The position numbers and the translations under genes were made by a program. Below, piece after piece: positions 7,298 to 10,611 of a stretch of 10,611 bases of DNA. Below the pieces are notes generated by a model, which did no database searches, was not told the origin of the DNA, and saw only the letters and a list, made by a program, of their open reading frames with translations. The stretch's first letter is position 1. Every line of letters starts with the position of its first letter. The stretch is from JBFFMO01 sp037968515. GTDB lineage: Bacteria; Myxococcota_A; Bradymonadia; Bradymonadales; Bradymonadaceae. The DNA lies in contig JBBKVQ010000301.1 in assembly GCA_037968515.1 (NCBI GenBank), forward strand, positions 1-10,611, read 5' to 3'.

Positions 7298-7391
7298 CTA
7301 GGGCCGCTAGGGTCTCTTCGCTGCCGGATTTGAGCAACTGGAGGCCCTTGAATGAAGCAGCCTCTACTTGCGCTTGTGAAGTCGGCAGTTG
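7287..7391 (-). pseudogene. Possible orphan C-terminal tail of a lost gene
   Basis: Read on the minus strand, 34 codons between a TGA (7392-7394) and a TAG (7287-7289) give a plausible helical protein end, including KGLQLLKSGSEETLAALERL, with amphipathic spacing and ordinary codons but no start codon at its head. It could be the stranded 3' end of a gene broken when the neighbouring DNA was acquired or rearranged. It overlaps the first 13 codons of the DUF4011 reading frame if that gene starts at 7352. Short enough to be coincidence. Confidence 0.22.
7340..7344 (+). promoter_or_regulatory. Strong ribosome binding site deciding the DUF4011 gene start
   Basis: GGAGG is followed by 7 bases and then ATG at 7352, close to ideal. 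The alternative ATG at 7433 has only GGGG at a similar distance. An in-frame TGA lies directly before 7352, so no earlier start is possible. Confidence 0.6.
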
Positions 7392-10300
7392 TCACTGAAT
7401 ATCGCCCCGTCACAAAGCCATGGGGCTCAAGAATGTCAAAGTTACGTTTCGATGTCGAAGTCGACACCCGCATACAGCTTGCGACCCAGCATTTGGGCCG
7501 TCAGGTCATTCAACGCCTGAACCTGATTCATGATGGCGAAGAACCCCTCAAGGACCTTGAACTCCGAATTTCGATGGATCCCGATTTCGCGGTGCCGCTG
7601 ACAATCAAGATCGCTTCTATTGCCGAAGCCTCCGCGTATTCCGTACCCTTGGACCAGCTCAAGATCGTGCTCAAGGCAGAACGCCTGGCCAACCTTAGCG
7701 AACGCCAACCCGGTCATATTCTAATTCAATGTTTTTGTGGCCAGGAATTATTGGCGAGCAAGGCTGTATCGGTCGAATTCGCCGCACATAACGAGTGGCT
7801 TGGAAATCAATCTCCCCCCGAAATGCTCGCCGCTTTTGTGACGCCCAACCACCCCGCAATGGCTACGATCTTAGACCAGGTGCGCCGAACCCTTGAGGCT
7901 CAAGGCCATAGCGCCTCCTTAGAAGGTTATCAGGGCCATGACCCACAACGTGTGATGGTGCTGGCATCGGCAGTGTATCAATCGATTCAGGGCCTTAAAA
8001 TTGGCTACATCAATCCACCGGCAAGTTTCGAAAAATCCGGCCAGAAAATTCGTGGTGTGGAACAAGTTTTAGGCGAAAAACAGGGGACGTGTTTGGACCT
8101 CACGGTGATGATGGTCGGGGCGCTCGAACAAATCGGGCTGAATCCCATCATTGTGATGCAAGATGGCCACGCCTACCCCGGCGTTTGGTTGACCGATTGG
8201 CATCTGCCCAACCCGTGGACCGACGATCCGCTGCCCTTGCGAAAACGCGTTACCCTAAGCGAGTGTGTCGTCTTCGATTCCTCCGCAGCAACGCAAGGCA
8301 TTCCCTTTAAGGAAGCCTGCACCAAAGGTTTTGAAGGCCTGAATGATGTCGCCAATTTCCGCTTTGGTTTGGATATTAAGGGCGCACGCATCGAAGGCGT
8401 CACACCGCTCGGCCTGCTTCGCCTAGGTTCGTACGTTCCTGTGAGCGCCGGTCCTGCGTCCCAGGACACGAGCCTGCCCACAATCCACACTCGTCACGAT
8501 AACGATGCGGCTGAGACGCCTGACGGGCGCATAGAGCGCTGGAAAACGAAGCTTCTGGACTTGTCGCTTCGTAATCGCCTTCTAAACCATAAAGACGGCA
8601 AGTCGGTGATGCCCTTAGTCGGGGAATCGCCCGGTCAAATTGAAGACGTCTTGATAAAACGTGGCAAGCTGGAGCTTCGGGCTCGGGCGACCTTGGATCC
8701 TACGCAGGAGGTGGCTGGGATCGTGGACGGAATGCTGGGACAAGGTCGTGTGCTCGTCGACCTGCCCAACGCCGAATTCGATAAACGAGCGTTAGAATTA
8801 TTTCGAAAAAATAATCAGATGCGGGACGAGAGTGGAACGTCGGCGCTCTTTTTAGCCCTCGGTTATCTTGAATGGTACGAGTCTCCATCCAGCTCGCAGC
8901 CCCGACTGGCGCCGCTTTTGCTGGTGCCGCTCACGATGGAACGGACCAAAGTTGGAGGGCCCTATTTCATCGTCCGCAACGACGATGACGTGATGTGGAA
9001 TTCGTCGCTTTTCAAAAAACTTGAAACAGATTTTGGGATCCGCAGCGACGCGTTGCTGCAGCCTCCGCCATCCGACGATAGCGGCGTGGATGTGGATGCA
9101 TCACTTCGTTTGGTGCTTGAGGCCGTCAAAGATGAACCAAGATTTGACGTAAAATGGAAAGCCGAAGTCGCGTTTTATCAATTCCAGAAATTCATGATGT
9201 GGCTCGACCTCGAGCAGAACGCCGAAGCGTTGCTTTCGAGCGACGTCGTGCGCCATTTGATCGAGGGTTCTACTGAAGCCTTCCCCAATTCCGGTGAACT
9301 CCCCGAACCAAGCGCCGTCGACCGCCGCCCCGCCAACCAAGACCTCTCGGTTGTGGACGCGGACTCTTCGCAGTTGGCAGCCGTCTTCGGTGCTCTAGAG
9401 GGCAATTCTTTTGTGCTTCAGGGCCCTCCTGGCACCGGCAAGTCCCAAACGATTACGAACCTGATAGCTCAGGCCATTTCACTGGGGAAAACGGTTCTTT
9501 TTGTGTCCGAAAAACGTGCAGCGTTGGAGGTCGTAGAGACTCGACTCAAAAATGTTGGGCTAGGGCCGTTCACCCTCGAAATGCATTCGGATAAATGCTC
9601 CAAAACACAGGTGGTGCGACAACTTGAAGAACCTTTCAAGTTTAAGTGGGAAAAACAAAACGGAGACTGGGAAGACGTCACGAAACGACTTGGGGACCTG
9701 AAAGAAAAGTTAAATGCTCATACCAAAAAGATGCACGAATCCGGACCCTTTGGTGAGTCGATTTATCAGGTTGTTTCTCGGTTGATTCATTTGGACGCAC
9801 TCGCGACTCCGCGAATCACGATTAAGATGGCCAGCTTCCCGAACGCGGGCACTTATCGCAAAAACCAAGACATCATCGCCGACCTTGCGATCATGACGGA
9901 GCGTATCGGTACGCCGTCGGCGCATACATGGGGCCTTGCCACCCAGCCGGAATGGAGTGTGGGATGGCAGGCCAAAATCGCGAGCGAGCTTCCCGATGCG
10001 ATTTCACACGGGCAGGCGTGGCAACGCGCAAGAGACGAAGCGGTTGCGCTGATCCTGGGTGACCGAAGCTCTTCACCGGAGGTCTATGAACGTATTGGTG
10101 ACGCCGCAAGAGCCTTGGGCTCAAACCCCGGCGTAACGCTGGCGCTGCTTAGTGAACCCAAGGCATCCATTGAGGACCTGCTTGGCCGGGCCTTGATCCT
10201 GATTGGGAACCACGAGGCCTCGTTTGGATCGATGACCCGAACTTTTTCGCCGGACCTTTTATCCGATATCGATATTTCTGCGGAACGTCTGCGCTTTAAA

Positions 10301-10611
10301 AAGTGGGCTGAGGCGTTCTTCTTGTTCGCGTTTTTCATGCTGTTTTCCGCACGACGCCATCTGTCAAAATACGCCGTCGGCGCACTTCCAGACAACAAGA
10401 ACATCACCGAAGCGCTAACCAGCGCTCAGACCACGAGCGAGACCAACACAGCGCTATCGGCCATCGACCCCGATATGCGGCGGCTCTTTGGCCCGTCTTG
10501 GAAGCTTGAGGCAAGTGATACGACGCTGCTGCAAAATACCTGGGCATGGGCGAGCGAGTTTCGCGCCGTTATGGCGGGGATACGGGAGATCGATCCTGAG
10601 ACCGCCAAATC
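7352..10611 (+). CDS. DUF4011-family SF1 helicase/ATPase with transglutaminase-like N-terminus (3' end outside window)
   Basis: 1,086 codons are visible with no stop, so the gene continues to the right. Residues about 28-200 match the family's N-terminal beta domain (AAFVTPNHPA, then IGYINPPASFEKSGQKIR). A transglutaminase-like domain follows: Cys247 in QGTCLDL, His273 in DGHAYPGVW, and probable Asp309 in VVFDSS, so the triad appears intact. The DUF4011 signature KLLDLSLRNRLLNH is at 400-413. The superfamily 1 core begins with a Q-motif-like DSSQLAAV (Gln674), Walker A GPPGTGKS (691-698) and motif Ia VLFVSEKRAALEVVETRL, then a long insert with a hydrophobic stretch near 988-1000 (AFFLFAFFMLFSA). 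Walker B, motifs III-VI and any C-terminal Vsr-like nuclease or DUF3320 lie beyond the window. Start 7352 rests on its GGAGG; the ATG at 7433 (MSKLRFDVEVD) fits the family N-terminus better and is a real alternative. Expected role: ATP-driven nucleic acid translocation, probably in defence (inferred from family). Confidence 0.92.
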   Translation, partial: MKQPLLALVKSAVVTEYRPVTKPWGSRMSKLRFDVEVDTRIQLATQHLGRQVIQRLNLIHDGEEPLKDLELRISMDPDFAVPLTIKIASIAEASAYSVPLDQLKIVLKAERLANLSERQPGHILIQCFCGQELLASKAVSVEFAAHNEWLGNQSPPEMLAAFVTPNHPAMATILDQVRRTLEAQGHSASLEGYQGHDPQRVMVLASAVYQSIQGLKIGYINPPASFEKSGQKIRGVEQVLGEKQGTCLDLTVMMVGALEQIGLNPIIVMQDGHAYPGVWLTDWHLPNPWTDDPLPLRKRVTLSECVVFDSSAATQGIPFKEACTKGFEGLNDVANFRFGLDIKGARIEGVTPLGLLRLGSYVPVSAGPASQDTSLPTIHTRHDNDAAETPDGRIERWKTKLLDLSLRNRLLNHKDGKSVMPLVGESPGQIEDVLIKRGKLELRARATLDPTQEVAGIVDGMLGQGRVLVDLPNAEFDKRALELFRKNNQMRDESGTSALFLALGYLEWYESPSSSQPRLAPLLLVPLTMERTKVGGPYFIVRNDDDVMWNSSLFKKLETDFGIRSDALLQPPPSDDSGVDVDASLRLVLEAVKDEPRFDVKWKAEVAFYQFQKFMMWLDLEQNAEALLSSDVVRHLIEGSTEAFPNSGELPEPSAVDRRPANQDLSVVDADSSQLAAVFGALEGNSFVLQGPPGTGKSQTITNLIAQAISLGKTVLFVSEKRAALEVVETRLKNVGLGPFTLEMHSDKCSKTQVVRQLEEPFKFKWEKQNGDWEDVTKRLGDLKEKLNAHTKKMHESGPFGESIYQVVSRLIHLDALATPRITIKMASFPNAGTYRKNQDIIADLAIMTERIGTPSAHTWGLATQPEWSVGWQAKIASELPDAISHGQAWQRARDEAVALILGDRSSSPEVYERIGDAARALGSNPGVTLALLSEPKASIEDLLGRALILIGNHEASFGSMTRTFSPDLLSDIDISAERLRFKKWAEAFFLFAFFMLFSARRHLSKYAVGALPDNKNITEALTSAQTTSETNTALSAIDPDMRRLFGPSWKLEASDTTLLQNTWAWASEFRAVMAGIREIDPETAK

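Noticed and set aside
10313..10354. Transmembrane helix in the DUF4011 protein
   Set aside because: The hydrophobic run is only about 13 residues and flanked by charged helices; I recall a similar segment in soluble relatives, so a membrane location is not claimed.
8173..10608. Minus-strand open frames under the DUF4011 gene
   Set aside because: The plus frame is continuous and has recognised motifs throughout; the antisense frames show no domain or start signal.

Overview
The window looks like chromosomal DNA from a moderately GC-rich Gram-negative bacterium of the Myxococcota/Bradymonadales (old Deltaproteobacteria) type. This is inferred from protein style: three predicted lipoproteins, two of them with Asn/Thr/Ser-rich linkers built from TNN(S/T/A) units, a Cys-rich CGSC-type region in one of them, and a propeller-like secreted protein whose C-terminal style I associate with these bacteria. 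No rRNA, tRNA, CRISPR array or insertion sequence was seen.

Layout. 1-867 (+): C-terminal part of a large secreted or surface propeller-like protein that begins outside the window. 893-921: a strong hairpin plus T-tract terminator between it and the convergent gene. 924-4289 (-): a very large (about 1,121 aa) helical-repeat (HEAT-like) protein of unknown function. 4290-4588: a divergent promoter region. 4589-5482 (+): an N/T/S-linker, Cys-rich lipoprotein. 5485-5617: a decayed partial duplicate of that lipoprotein gene, with a deletion and two frameshifts. 5639-6067 and 6064-6594 (+): a small lipoprotein and a Nudix hydrolase sharing an ATGA stop/start overlap, so probably translationally coupled. 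6641-7186 (-): another Cys-rich linker lipoprotein, convergent with the Nudix gene, with a recognisable sigma70-like promoter upstream. 7352-10611 (+): the first about 1,086 codons of a DUF4011-family superfamily 1 helicase/ATPase with an N-terminal transglutaminase-like domain; it runs off the right edge.

The most notable gene is the DUF4011 helicase. Its family includes multi-domain proteins proposed or shown to act in phage defence, and here the transglutaminase-like Cys/His/Asp residues, the DUF4011 signature and the Walker A motif are all intact. Just 5' of it lies a short antisense reading frame that looks like the orphaned end of another protein, which may mark a junction. The other genes do not form one recognisable pathway: they read as lineage-specific envelope lipoproteins beside a Nudix enzyme and a HEAT-like scaffold protein.
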